Positions 53,491 to 62,779 of a stretch of 64,000 nucleotides of DNA are shown here, piece after piece (positions within the stretch are counted from its first letter, which is position 1; every line of letters begins with the position of its first letter). The DNA lies in contig NZ_CP054836.1 in the NCBI RefSeq assembly GCF_013358405.1, forward strand, positions 3,658,001-3,722,000, written 5' to 3'. Source of the DNA: Oricola thermophila. Lineage in GTDB: Bacteria > Pseudomonadota > Alphaproteobacteria > Rhizobiales > Rhizobiaceae. The translations under genes and the position numbers were made by a program. Under the pieces are notes generated by a model. The model ran no database searches and was not told where the DNA came from. It worked only from the letters and a program-made list of their open reading frames with translations.

Positions 53491-54800
53491 TGGATTCGAT
53501 TTCAGTAGGCGCCCTGTCCTTTCTGGCGCTGTTCGCTCTCCTCCTGCTTTCGGTTCCGATCGGCTTTGCCATGGGGCTTTGCGGACTGGCCGGCATGGCG
53601 CTGATCATCGGCCCGATGCCGGCCCTGTCGCTGTTCGGCACCACGGTCTACGAAACGGTCGTAACCTATGACCTGTCGATCATACCGCTCTTCGTTCTCA
53701 TGGGGTCCGTGGCCTCGCGCTCCGGGCTGAGCAAGGAACTCTACGGCGCATTCAATGCATGGTTCGGCGCGTTTCGCGGCGGGCTGGCGCTCGCCACCAT
53801 CGGCGCCTGCGGGGCATTTGCCGCCATTTGCGGCTCGTCGGTGGCAACTGCTGCCACGATGAGCCAGGTCGCCCTGCCGGAAATGCAGCGCTACAAATAT
53901 GCCGAGAGCCTTTCGACGGGATCGGTCGCGGCGGGGGGCATCATCGGCATCCTGATTCCGCCTTCCGTGGTGCTGGTGCTCTACGGGGTCCTCACGGAAA
54001 CCTCGATCGGCGACCTGTTCATTGCCGGTTTCCTGCCCGGCTTGCTGACAATCGTCGGTTTCATGCTGGTGGTGGCGCTGATTACCCGCCTCCATCCCGA
54101 TATGGGCCCGGTCGGCGAACGCGCGTCGGCCAGGCAGAAAATCAACGCGCTCGGGCGGACATGGGCGATCCTGCTCCTGTTCCTGATCGTGATCGGGGGC
54201 ATCTATGTCGGCATATTCACGCCGACGGAAGCGGCGGGCGTCGGCGCCGTCGGGGCGATGGGCGTTTCGGCGATGCGGCGGCGGCTGAGCTACGCAAACC
54301 TGGTCGATGCATTGATGGAAACCGTCAAGACGACGGCGATGATATTCACCATCCTGATCGGCGCGCTGACCCTGAACAACCTGATGGTCTTTTCCGGCAT
54401 TGCGGGAACGCTGTCCGGCTATGTCGCGGGGCTGGACATGCATCCCGCGGCGATCATGGCCGCCATCCTGGTGATCTACCTCGTGATGGGGTGCTTCCTC
54501 GACTCGCTGGCGATGATCCTGCTGACCGTGCCGATTTTCTTCCCCATCGCCTCCAATCTCGGATTCGACCCGGTCTGGTTCGGCGTGATTGTTGTGATGG
54601 TGGTGGAACTAGGCCTCATCACCCCACCCGTCGGCATGAATGTATTTGTTATCAAAGGTATGGCGCCGGATGTGAAGCTGACGTCGATCTATGCGGGGGT
54701 AATCCCTTTTGTCATCGCCCAGATGATACTGATCGTGCTTGTCTTCATCTTTCCGGAAATCGCCCTTTGGCTGCCGGAAACAGCCAGGGCGTTTCAATAG
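53490..54800 (+). CDS. dctM: TRAP transporter large permease DctM
   Basis: 436 aa with about 12 helices. DctM signatures GACGAFAAICGSSVATAATM and GILIPPSVVLVLYGVLTETS, plus LITPPVGMNVFVIKG. Sodium-coupled translocation of the substrate held by DctP. Start overlaps dctQ by one base. It ends the TetR-controlled operon. Confidence 0.93.
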   Translation: MDSISVGALSFLALFALLLLSVPIGFAMGLCGLAGMALIIGPMPALSLFGTTVYETVVTYDLSIIPLFVLMGSVASRSGLSKELYGAFNAWFGAFRGGLALATIGACGAFAAICGSSVATAATMSQVALPEMQRYKYAESLSTGSVAAGGIIGILIPPSVVLVLYGVLTETSIGDLFIAGFLPGLLTIVGFMLVVALITRLHPDMGPVGERASARQKINALGRTWAILLLFLIVIGGIYVGIFTPTEAAGVGAVGAMGVSAMRRRLSYANLVDALMETVKTTAMIFTILIGALTLNNLMVFSGIAGTLSGYVAGLDMHPAAIMAAILVIYLVMGCFLDSLAMILLTVPIFFPIASNLGFDPVWFGVIVVMVVELGLITPPVGMNVFVIKGMAPDVKLTSIYAGVIPFVIAQMILIVLVFIFPEIALWLPETARAFQ

Positions 54801-54927
54801 AAGGTGTCCAGGTACGTATATGTCGTGCCGGCAGGGAATTTGGGTCGTGCCGAAGGGCTGATTTCGTCCCAATAGGCTTGAGATATTCGGCATCCCGGAG
54901 GGGCCGATTCATACAAGGGAAAAAGAT

Positions 54928-55914
54928 ATGCGGGCATGTGTAGTGGGCGCCGGTGCGGTCGGAAGCCATATCGCGGTCAGGCTGGCCCGGGCGGGGCACG
55001 ATGTATCGGTCATCGCACGCGGGGCCCATCTGGAAGCCATCCGGGCGAGGGGACTGGTGCTTCAGGCAGGCGAAGAATCCTGGATCGCAGAGGTGGCCGC
55101 CGACGCGGACCCTTCCGGCTTCGGTACCCAGGACCTGGTCATCGTCGCCGTGAAGTCGACGGGGTTGGCGACAATGGCCGACATGCTTGCGCCACTGCTT
55201 GCACCGGGGACGGCCGTGCTGTTCCCCCAGAACGGAATCCCGTGGTGGTATCCGGTCGGGCTGGATGACAAGCCCGAGCCGCCGGCGCTCGACCTGTTCG
55301 GGCTAGGCGGAAAATTCCTGTCTCTCATGACTCCCTCTCAAATCATCGGTGCCAGTATCTATTCGGCCAATGAAGTCGTTGAACCTGGCGTCGTGAAGAA
55401 CAACACGCCGCAGAGAAACCAGCTGTCCATCGGCCCGATCGCGCCGGATTGCGCCGTCGATGTTGCTGGCCTGCGCAGCGCTTTGGAGGAAGCTGGGATC
55501 GCCTCGCCCGCGCTGGATGGCGATATCCGCGAAACCGTCTGGATGAAGCTCCTGCTCAACATGAGCGGTTCGACCATTGCGCTTGCGACCTCGAACAAGT
55601 CGTCGATTTCGCGTACCGACCCGGAACTCGAGACGATATACCGGCGAATCGTCGCGGAAGGACTGCAGATCGCGGCCGCGCATGGTTTTCCGGTCAACCA
55701 TTTGGTCGATATCGACCGACTCGTGGCGAGTCTTCCCGATCACCGGCCATCCCTGCTGCAGGACTACGAGGCGGGCCGCCCGATGGAAATCGGCGAAATC
55801 GTCCGCGCGCCGCAGGCCTTTGCGCAGGTTGCCGGTATCGATACGCCGGCCCTTGACGTCTTGGCGGCCATCGTCACGCGACTGGCACGGGATCGCGGGC
55901 TCTATTCCGGCTAG
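54928..55914 (+). CDS. Ketopantoate reductase (PanE/ApbA) family protein
   Basis: 328 aa behind AAGGGAAAAAG. Rossmann start GAGAVGSHIAVRLARAGHDV and C-terminal helical domain with WMKLLLNMSGSTIAL, where the Lys is at the catalytic position of PanE. NADPH-dependent reduction of a 2-keto acid such as ketopantoate; paralogues next to catabolic genes may act on other keto acids. It has its own leader (127 bp after dctM) and ends 49 bp from the RND pump stop, convergent. Confidence 0.85.
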   Translation: MRACVVGAGAVGSHIAVRLARAGHDVSVIARGAHLEAIRARGLVLQAGEESWIAEVAADADPSGFGTQDLVIVAVKSTGLATMADMLAPLLAPGTAVLFPQNGIPWWYPVGLDDKPEPPALDLFGLGGKFLSLMTPSQIIGASIYSANEVVEPGVVKNNTPQRNQLSIGPIAPDCAVDVAGLRSALEEAGIASPALDGDIRETVWMKLLLNMSGSTIALATSNKSSISRTDPELETIYRRIVAEGLQIAAAHGFPVNHLVDIDRLVASLPDHRPSLLQDYEAGRPMEIGEIVRAPQAFAQVAGIDTPALDVLAAIVTRLARDRGLYSG

Positions 55915-55963
55915 AAGCCGGCTCGCGATCGCATGGCGCCGGAAGCACTTGCCACCTACTTGC

Positions 55964-58900
55964 TCATTCGGCCGGCGCCATCGCCTGCTTCTCGGTCTCC
56001 AGGCGATGGGCGGCCTTGCCCGGCTCGCCGCCCAGAGGGGCGATGAGGCGGTAGAAGACCGGGGTCAGGAACAGGGTGAAGATCGTGGAGAAGCCCAGTC
56101 CGCCGACGATGACCCAGCCGACGGCGGCGCGCGCCTCCGCGCCGGCGCCGGAGGACAGCACCAGCGGCAGGCCGCCGACCACCGTCGAGACCGCGGTCAT
56201 CATCACCGGCCGGATGCGCAGCCGCACGGCGTTGCGGATGGCGCTGTCGACGTCCTGGCCGCGCTCGCGCAGCTGGTTGGCGAATTCCACGATCAGGATG
56301 CCGTTCTTGGCCATGATGCCGATCAGGATCACCAGGCCGATCTGGCTGTAGTAGTTGAGCGTGCCGCCGCTCAGCCAGATCGCCATCACCGCCGCGCCGA
56401 GCCCGAAGGGAACCGTCAGCATGATGACCGTGGCCGAGGCGAAGCTCTCGAACTGGGCGGCCAGCACCAGCAGCACGACCAAGAGCGCAACACCGAAGAC
56501 CAGCGCCGTGCCGGACTGGCTTTCCTCCAGCGCCGCCGCCTCGCCCCGGAATATCAGGCGCGCATCGTCCGAAAGGACCTCGGCGGCAAGTTCCTCGGCC
56601 CGCGCCGCCGCCTCGCCGAGGCTTACCCCGGCGCCGAGATTGGCCTCGCCGGGCACGGCGCGGGACCGTTCCTCGCGGGCGAGGGTCGAGGCGGTGGAGG
56701 TCTGGGTCAGCATCACCATCGAGGACAGCGGCACGTAGTCGCCGTCGCTGCTGCGGACATGGACATTCTCGATGTCCGTCGGATCGGTGATCGGCTTGCC
56801 GCCCGGAACCAGGGTGACATCGGTTTCCGTTCCGTCGACGAAGACCTCCGTCGCCGTCACGCCCTCGGTCAGCGCGCTGATGGTGGTGGCGATGCTTTCG
56901 GGCGAAACGCCCAGCTCGGTCGCCATCTCGCGGTCGATGTCGACGCTCAGCATCGGCGTCGTCGTGTCGTAGGAAAGCGTCGGGTTGGAGAAGGCCGGGT
57001 CCTCGGCCATCGCGGCCACGAGGGCATCGCCTTCCTCGGCCAGCCGGTCGTAGTCGTCGCCGAGCAGGGCGAACTGCAGGCCGCGCCCGGCGCCGCGGAT
57101 GCCGAGGCTGTTGGGCGAAATGGCAAAGACCGAGATGCCCGGAATGCGGGCCAGTTGCGGATTCAGCTCGGCAAGGAGTTCCTGCTGGCTGCGGTCGCGC
57201 TCGTCCCAGTCGGCCAGCCGGGCGATGACGAAGGCGCTGGACGAGCCGCCGAATCCGACAAGCGCCTGCACGGCCTCGATTTCGCCGCTGTCGACATAGG
57301 GCTGCAGCAGTGCCTCGACCTGGGAGACCTGCGATTCGGTGAAGCCGAGGCTTGCGCCCGACGGGGCGGTGCCACGGATCAGGAAGGCGCCGCGATCCTC
57401 CGCGGGGGTCAGGGCCGAGGTGAGGCCCGAGAAGGTGCCGTAGGAGACGATGGCGAAGGCGACCGCCGCGCCGATGGTCAGGGCCGGGGCGGCGAGCGCG
57501 CGGTCGACCAGCTTCAGATAGAGGCCGGTCACGCCCCGGCGGCTGCGCTTCTCGTCTTCCTCCTCGGTCACCCGTCCCGTGCCGCCGGGATCGAGCCGGG
57601 CGGCCAGTGCGGGGGCAAGGGTCAGCGCCACGAAGGAGGACAGCGTCACGCAGAAGGCCAGCACGAAGCCGAACTCGGCGAAGATGCCGCCGGCCTGTCC
57701 CGGCAGGAAGGAGATCGGAATGAAGACCGCGGCCAGCGTCGCCGTGGTCGATATGACGGCGAAGAACACCTCGTTGGTGCCGGCGGCGGCGGCCGCGTGG
57801 GCGCCCAGCCCGAGATGGCGCCGGCGAACGATGTTCTCGACCACCACGATCGAGTCGTCCACCACCATGCCCGTGGCGAGCACAAGGGCCAGCAGCGTGA
57901 TGGTGTTGACCGAGAAGCCGGCGAGCCAGATCGCCGCGATCGTTCCGGCGAGGGAGAGCGGGATGGTGACAGTGGGAATCAGCACCGCGCGCCAGGACCG
58001 CAGGAAGGCGAAGATCACCGCGACGACGATCAGGACGGCCAGCGCGATGGTGGCCGTGACTTCGTCGATCGACTGCTCGACGAAAATGCCGTCGTCGGCC
58101 ACGATGACGAGGCGGACGCCGTCGGGCAGCTCGGTCTGGAGATCCTCGACCGCCTCGCGGGCCTGTTGCGAGATCGCCAGCGTGTTGCCGAGCGATTGCC
58201 GCACCACGCCGATGCCGACAGAGCTCTGGCCGTCGACGCGCGCGATCACGTCCTTCTCGTCGGCGGTATACTGGACGAGCGCGATGTCGCCCACGCGGGT
58301 ATGGGTGTCGATGCGCAGGTCGGCGATCGTGTCGGCGGTCACTTCCGGGTCGGCGCTGCGCAGCAGCACCGACTGGCTGTCGGAATCCAGGTCGCCCAGT
58401 GCCGTGTCGATGCGCAGCGTCTGCAGCGCCGCCTCGACGTCATCCAGCTCCAGCCCGCGTCCGACCATCGCCGTGAGGTCGACCTCGACGCGGAACTCGT
58501 TCTCCTGGCTGCCCATCACCTGGACCTCGGCCACGCCCTCGATGGCGGAAAGCCGGTCGGAAACGATGCCCTCGGCCAGCTCGGTCAGTTCCGCCATGGA
58601 GGCGGTGCCGAGCAGGGCAAGGCGCATGATCGGCTGGGAATCGGAATCGTTCTTGGTCACCGTCGGATCGTCGATCCCGTCCGGCAGCTGCCGCTCGGCG
58701 CGGGTCAGCAGTTCGCTCACCTCGTTGGCAGCGGTGTCGATGTCGGTGCCGTCGGCGAGGTCGATCGTCAGGCGGCTGCGGCCGTAGCTTGAGGTCGAGG
58801 AGATCCCTTCCAGGCCGTCGAGCTGGGTCAGGGCGTCCTCGACGACGGAGGTTACCTCGGTGTCCACGGTTTCCGGGGCGGCGCCGTCCCAGTCGATGGT

Positions 58901-59062
58901 CACCGAGAGGACGGGCTGGTCCACGTCGGGCATTTCCCGCACCTCGACCGACGACAGGGCGGCCAGTCCGGCAATTGCGATCAGCAGGTTGAGAACGATG
59001 GCGAGAATGGGCCGCGAGACGAAGAGGTCGGCGATCCCGGAGCGAATCTGGCTTTGCGACAT
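55964..59062 (-). CDS. RND-type efflux transporter (AcrB/MexF family, inner membrane)
   Basis: 1032 aa, start overlapping the adaptor gene stop (TGATG). Twelve helices and two periplasmic loops; TM4 carries the acidic pair in GMVVDDSIVVVENIV and the C-terminal half repeats the pattern (ILIGIMAKNGILIVEFAN). Proton-driven tripartite exporter of toxic or hydrophobic compounds. The adaptor is upstream; no outer membrane channel gene is in the window, so a TolC from elsewhere is implied. Confidence 0.92.
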   Translation of the reverse strand: MSQSQIRSGIADLFVSRPILAIVLNLLIAIAGLAALSSVEVREMPDVDQPVLSVTIDWDGAAPETVDTEVTSVVEDALTQLDGLEGISSTSSYGRSRLTIDLADGTDIDTAANEVSELLTRAERQLPDGIDDPTVTKNDSDSQPIMRLALLGTASMAELTELAEGIVSDRLSAIEGVAEVQVMGSQENEFRVEVDLTAMVGRGLELDDVEAALQTLRIDTALGDLDSDSQSVLLRSADPEVTADTIADLRIDTHTRVGDIALVQYTADEKDVIARVDGQSSVGIGVVRQSLGNTLAISQQAREAVEDLQTELPDGVRLVIVADDGIFVEQSIDEVTATIALAVLIVVAVIFAFLRSWRAVLIPTVTIPLSLAGTIAAIWLAGFSVNTITLLALVLATGMVVDDSIVVVENIVRRRHLGLGAHAAAAAGTNEVFFAVISTTATLAAVFIPISFLPGQAGGIFAEFGFVLAFCVTLSSFVALTLAPALAARLDPGGTGRVTEEEDEKRSRRGVTGLYLKLVDRALAAPALTIGAAVAFAIVSYGTFSGLTSALTPAEDRGAFLIRGTAPSGASLGFTESQVSQVEALLQPYVDSGEIEAVQALVGFGGSSSAFVIARLADWDERDRSQQELLAELNPQLARIPGISVFAISPNSLGIRGAGRGLQFALLGDDYDRLAEEGDALVAAMAEDPAFSNPTLSYDTTTPMLSVDIDREMATELGVSPESIATTISALTEGVTATEVFVDGTETDVTLVPGGKPITDPTDIENVHVRSSDGDYVPLSSMVMLTQTSTASTLAREERSRAVPGEANLGAGVSLGEAAARAEELAAEVLSDDARLIFRGEAAALEESQSGTALVFGVALLVVLLVLAAQFESFASATVIMLTVPFGLGAAVMAIWLSGGTLNYYSQIGLVILIGIMAKNGILIVEFANQLRERGQDVDSAIRNAVRLRIRPVMMTAVSTVVGGLPLVLSSGAGAEARAAVGWVIVGGLGFSTIFTLFLTPVFYRLIAPLGGEPGKAAHRLETEKQAMAPAE

Positions 59063-60267
59063 CAGTTCGCGCTCCCCTCGGCGGCGGCCGTGGCTGCATT
59101 GCGGCGCCCGGAGCCGGGATTGCCGGCCTCGGCCATCTGCCCGGCCGTGGTGACCTGGCTGCCTTCGCGCAGTTTCTGCACGCCCTCGACAACCACCTGC
59201 CGGCCTTCCTCCAGCTCCGCGTCGAGCCAAACCATGTCATCGGCGCGATGGCGGATGGTGACGCTCACGGGTTCCGCCTTGCCCTGTTCGACGGCCCACA
59301 CGCTTGCCCCGTCGCGGCTCCACGTGATGGCGGTGGCCGGAACCCTGGGCAGCGGCTCGTTCTCGTGCGCCAGGAGCACGTTGAAGATCATGCCGGGCAG
59401 CAGGAGACCGTCGGTATTGTCGATGCCTGCGCGCACCTTGATCGTCCGGGTGGTGCTGTCGATCTGGCCGTCATAGCCCTCGACCGTTCCCTCGAACACG
59501 CGGCCCGGCAGCGAACCGGTGATCAGGCGCACCGGCTGGCCGACCTGCACGATATTCGCGGCGCGATCCGGCAGGCCGAACTCGATGGTCAGGTGCGTCT
59601 GGTCGGTGATGGTGACGATCTCGGAGGCCGCGGCCAGGTAGACGCCGGGTTCCACGTCGGTCAGCCCCAGCGTGCCGGAGATGGGCGCGCGTATCGTCTT
59701 CTGCTCGAGGTCGTATTCGGCCCTGGCGACATCCGCTTCGGCGATCTCCACCTGTGTCTCGGCCTCGGCGACGTTGACGGCGGAGACCGCGCCCGAATTC
59801 ATGTCCATGAGCGCGGTGTAGCGCTCCAGCGTCGCCTTCGCCTCGGCGAGGTTGGCGCGCGCCGTGCGCAGCGCGATCTGCTCGACCCGGTCATCGAGGG
59901 AGACCAGCGGATCGCCGGCCTCGATTTCCTGGTTGGCGCCGAAATGCACCTCGGTCACCTTGCCGGCGACCTCGGTCTCCACGGTCACGCTGGCCTGCGC
60001 CCTGGCCGTGCCGACGGAACGGAAGACTTCCGTGAAGGGCAGCACTTCCACTTCGGCCAGCGTCACCACGGTCGCGCCCGCGCCGCGTCCGCGCGGACCG
60101 CCGCCGGGAGGCCCCCCGGCCGGCGGAACGGATGCGGATGCCGCGCCCTGCGTTCCGGTGTCCGGATCCTGTTCCATGAAGGGCATGCCGAATGTCGCAA
60201 ACCAGGCCAGTGCCACGATGGCGATCCCGGCAAGGGGGGGAAGAAACCGTTTCAACTTCGTCTCCAT
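59062..60267 (-). CDS. RND efflux adaptor (membrane fusion protein, HlyD/MexE type)
   Basis: 401 aa from METKLKRFLPPLAG; a second start at 60321 would add 18 residues. Membrane anchor about 9-29, then a Pro/Gly-rich linker (about 45-60), lipoyl and hairpin region (TVETEVAGKVTEVHFGANQEIEAGDPL) and beta-barrel (LTIEFGLPDRAANIVQVGQPV). Bridges the pump to an outer membrane channel. The two genes are co-translated. Confidence 0.9.
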   Translation of the reverse strand: METKLKRFLPPLAGIAIVALAWFATFGMPFMEQDPDTGTQGAASASVPPAGGPPGGGPRGRGAGATVVTLAEVEVLPFTEVFRSVGTARAQASVTVETEVAGKVTEVHFGANQEIEAGDPLVSLDDRVEQIALRTARANLAEAKATLERYTALMDMNSGAVSAVNVAEAETQVEIAEADVARAEYDLEQKTIRAPISGTLGLTDVEPGVYLAAASEIVTITDQTHLTIEFGLPDRAANIVQVGQPVRLITGSLPGRVFEGTVEGYDGQIDSTTRTIKVRAGIDNTDGLLLPGMIFNVLLAHENEPLPRVPATAITWSRDGASVWAVEQGKAEPVSVTIRHRADDMVWLDAELEEGRQVVVEGVQKLREGSQVTTAGQMAEAGNPGSGRRNAATAAAEGSAN

Positions 60268-60323
60268 GGATAGCGGAGCGCGGACGCGCCACGCAGCCTT
60301 GTCGCGCAATGACTGGGCCATGC

Positions 60324-60337
60324 TGCACTGCGGTGCA
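60324..60337. promoter_or_regulatory. Small inverted repeat before the efflux adaptor gene
   Basis: TGCAC-TGCG-GTGCA, a 5-bp inverted repeat about 60 bp upstream of the adaptor start. It could be a regulator site for the pump, but no regulator gene is adjacent. Confidence 0.25.
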
Positions 60338-60457
60338 AGTTAAGGTTTTGTCATGTTGCGGTGCGCAAGGAGTCGCCGCCAATCTCGAACGGGCGCGGCC
60401 CGCGTGGCGGAGTCCGTGGCGGGACCGGTCGGGAAATGCCGGCGGGACGGCGCCCGC

Positions 60458-61153
60458 CTAGCGCCGGGTCTTCTCGAATTTCGACCAGGCGTGTTCCAGT
60501 TTCGCGATGTCGAAGCCGGGCTCGCGGGCGGCGTCGACCAGCGCCCTCTCGGCGCCGACGAGGTGGGTGATCGCCTCGTGCAGGGCGGGCACGGCGTCGG
60601 GCGGGATCACCACGGCGCCGTGGCGGTCGGCATGGACGAGATCGCCGGGCTTCACCTCCAGGCCGAAAACCTTCACCGGCGTGCCGAAGCCGGTGACATG
60701 GGCGAAGGCGAGGCTCGGCCCGACGGAGCCGGCGATGATCGGAAAATCGTCCGGCAGAACGCCGAGATCGCGCACCACGCCATTCGTCAGCACGCCGGAG
60801 ACGCCGACCGCCCTGTGCAGCGTCGCGTTGATCTCGCCCCAGAAGGCGCCGACGGCCTCGTTGCCGTCCAGGTCCTCGACCACGGCGATGGCCGGCTTCG
60901 GCGCGGCGGCCATGTAGCGGTAATAGGCAAGCCGGCGCTCGCGCACCGATTCCGGCTGTTCCACCGACGGCGTCCTGCCGGCGATCTTGCCGGTGCAGGC
61001 ATAGCCGACCAGCGGCGGCGCGTCGGGCGCGGTGGCCAGCGGCGTGCCCTGCGTGTAGGCGGTGAAGGCGCGGTTCGGGTGAAGGTTTGCCAGCGCGTCG
61101 CAGACGGTCGGCGTGTTGACCGACCTCAGAAGCTCGAACAAGGCGTTGTCCAT
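60458..61153 (-). CDS. RraA family protein / 4-hydroxy-4-methyl-2-oxoglutarate aldolase-like
   Basis: 231 aa from MDNALFELLRSVNTP behind CGGAGGGTAAC; the upstream frame is not family-like. The RraA fold with NGVVRDLGVL, which holds the Arg-Asp pair of the HMG/CHA aldolase active site, and FHADRHGAVVIP-like phrase VHADRHGAVVIPPDAVP near the end. The family also includes the RNase E inhibitor RraA. Aldolase activity toward protocatechuate-pathway keto acids is possible; no partner genes are adjacent. Confidence 0.85.
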   Translation of the reverse strand: MDNALFELLRSVNTPTVCDALANLHPNRAFTAYTQGTPLATAPDAPPLVGYACTGKIAGRTPSVEQPESVRERRLAYYRYMAAAPKPAIAVVEDLDGNEAVGAFWGEINATLHRAVGVSGVLTNGVVRDLGVLPDDFPIIAGSVGPSLAFAHVTGFGTPVKVFGLEVKPGDLVHADRHGAVVIPPDAVPALHEAITHLVGAERALVDAAREPGFDIAKLEHAWSKFEKTRR

Positions 61154-61333
61154 GTTACCCTCCGGCGTCATGAGCGGAACCGTCCGTCGCGGAAGCAGAA
61201 TGCCGCGCCGCGCCGGCAAAGGCCAGCGGGCCCGGCCCATGCCGCGGTGCGGCAGACAGCCGCATTCTGGCCGCAATGACCGCCGACTCATGGCGCGGGG
61301 GACGACGGGTCCCGAATCGATTCTCGCAGGGGG

Positions 61334-62110
61334 ATGTCCGACGTGGCGGCAGGCAAGGCAGCGCATCGCATTTCCGGCTCCGCGGCGCTGCCGGGACTGG
61401 CCGCCATGCTGCTGCTGGCCGGGCTGGCGGCGGCCGGCTGCACCTCGAAAACGGCGGCCATCGACGCGGTCCCGACCGGTTCCGTCGCCGCGGCCCCCGC
61501 ACCGGCCGCCTTCGGCGACGATGCGCGCGAATATTCCATGCTCGGCACGGTGCCGGTGGCCTTCACCAACCGCAAGTGGCTGTTCAAGTGGTGGCGCGCG
61601 CGCGAGCCGCGGGCGGCGGCCTACCTGCAGGGCTACTGCGCCGGCGAGGATGTGTGCGCCGATCCCCGCCTGGCCCGCCTGCGCGGGGCCGTGACGAAGG
61701 CGCGGTCCATGGACCCCGAACGGCGGATCGCGGCGGCCAACGCGGCCGTCAACGGGATCCTCGCCTATCGGGAGGAGGACCCGTCGGCCGCCGATTCCGA
61801 CCGCTGGCAGTCCTTCATGGAGACGCTGGAGCGCGGCGCGGGCGACTGCGAGGACTATGCGATCATGAAGTACCACGTGCTGCGCGCCATGGGCGTGCGG
61901 CCGGAGGCGATGACGCTGCTCGTCCTGAAGGATGCCACGACCGGCGCCTACCACGCCGTTCTCGCCGTCAGCATCGACGGCCGCAACCTGATCCTCGACA
62001 GCCTGACCGACCGGATCCTCGTCGACGACACGGCGGGAGACTACCGGGTCCTGTTCTCCTTCAACGGCGAGGACATGCGCATCCACGGCACCCGCACCGC
62101 CGCCGGCTGA
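61334..62110 (+). CDS. Transglutaminase-like cysteine protease lipoprotein (BTLCP/DUF920)
   Basis: 258 aa. Signal peptide with lipobox AAGC (about residues 33-36). Catalytic Cys in GAGDCEDYAIMKYHVLRAMG, His in AYHAVLAV and Asp in LDSLTDRILVD, the Cys-His-Asp triad of the LapG-related family. These proteases cut secreted adhesins or act on envelope proteins; no LapD or adhesin gene is close. It has its own leader and is divergent from the RraA-family gene. Confidence 0.85.
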   Translation: MSDVAAGKAAHRISGSAALPGLAAMLLLAGLAAAGCTSKTAAIDAVPTGSVAAAPAPAAFGDDAREYSMLGTVPVAFTNRKWLFKWWRAREPRAAAYLQGYCAGEDVCADPRLARLRGAVTKARSMDPERRIAAANAAVNGILAYREEDPSAADSDRWQSFMETLERGAGDCEDYAIMKYHVLRAMGVRPEAMTLLVLKDATTGAYHAVLAVSIDGRNLILDSLTDRILVDDTAGDYRVLFSFNGEDMRIHGTRTAAG

Positions 62111-62113
62111 CGT

Positions 62114-62779
62114 TCAGCCGAGCTCGTACAGGAAGCGCCACAGCGGCATCAGCTTCTCGAAGCGTTCGAGGCAGCGGTCCGCGAGACCGGGCCGCGTCGC
62201 CGCCTCCGGCCCGTCGAAATCGCACCAGGCGCCAAGCCCCTTGCGCAGCGCCAGTTCCGCCCAGGGATGGTCGGCCGGAAAGCCGGCCGGAAGCCGCTTG
62301 AGCGCCGGTTCCGACAGGCGGCAGCCGCCGGCTTCGAGCTCCGCCAGCAGCGCGCCCAGGTCGTCGCCCGCCGAGCCGGCGATGGCCTGGCGATAGGCCT
62401 CCAGCACCGGCGCGGCGAACTCGAACACGCCGCAGCCGACGGTGCAGTAGTCCGGCGAGAGACCGAACATGAAGGCCGGCGGGCTCATGCCGTCGTCGGC
62501 CGGTAGCCATGCCATGTGGAGATGGGTGTTGTAGGGCGTCTTGTCCTTCGAGAAGCGGATGTCGCGGTTGATGCGGAAAATCTTCGGCTTCAGCGCCGTT
62601 CCCGACATCGCCTCCAGCGCGACCGCCATCGTCCCGGCGAAGGCCGACGCCGGCGCCTTCACATGCGCCTCGTAGTCTTCTCCGTGCTCCCGGAACCATT
62701 CACGCGTGTTGTTGTCCCGCAGATCCGACAGGAAGCGCAGGGTCTCTCCGGTGAAACCGGCGTGTTCCTCGTCCGTCAT
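62114..62779 (-). CDS. DUF2461 family protein
   Basis: 221 aa. GFTGETLRFLSDLRDNNTREWF opens the DUF2461 (TIGR02453) domain, and IFRINRDIRFSKDKTPYNTH follows. Nothing is known of its biochemistry. The start overlaps the TfoX-like gene stop by 4 nt, so they are co-translated. It converges on the protease gene 3 nt away. Confidence 0.87.
   Translation of the reverse strand: MTDEEHAGFTGETLRFLSDLRDNNTREWFREHGEDYEAHVKAPASAFAGTMAVALEAMSGTALKPKIFRINRDIRFSKDKTPYNTHLHMAWLPADDGMSPPAFMFGLSPDYCTVGCGVFEFAAPVLEAYRQAIAGSAGDDLGALLAELEAGGCRLSEPALKRLPAGFPADHPWAELALRKGLGAWCDFDGPEAATRPGLADRCLERFEKLMPLWRFLYELG

Noticed and set aside
55908..55922. CCGGCT-AGA-AGCCGG hairpin at the ketopantoate reductase stop
   Set aside because: A perfect 6-bp hairpin between convergent genes, but no T run follows on either strand, so it is not called as a terminator.
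55577..58792. Very long open frame opposite the RND pump (over 1000 codons)
   Set aside because: High GC makes antisense frames long. The protein is an Arg/Gly/His-rich string without domain features, and the opposite strand encodes an intact RND transporter.
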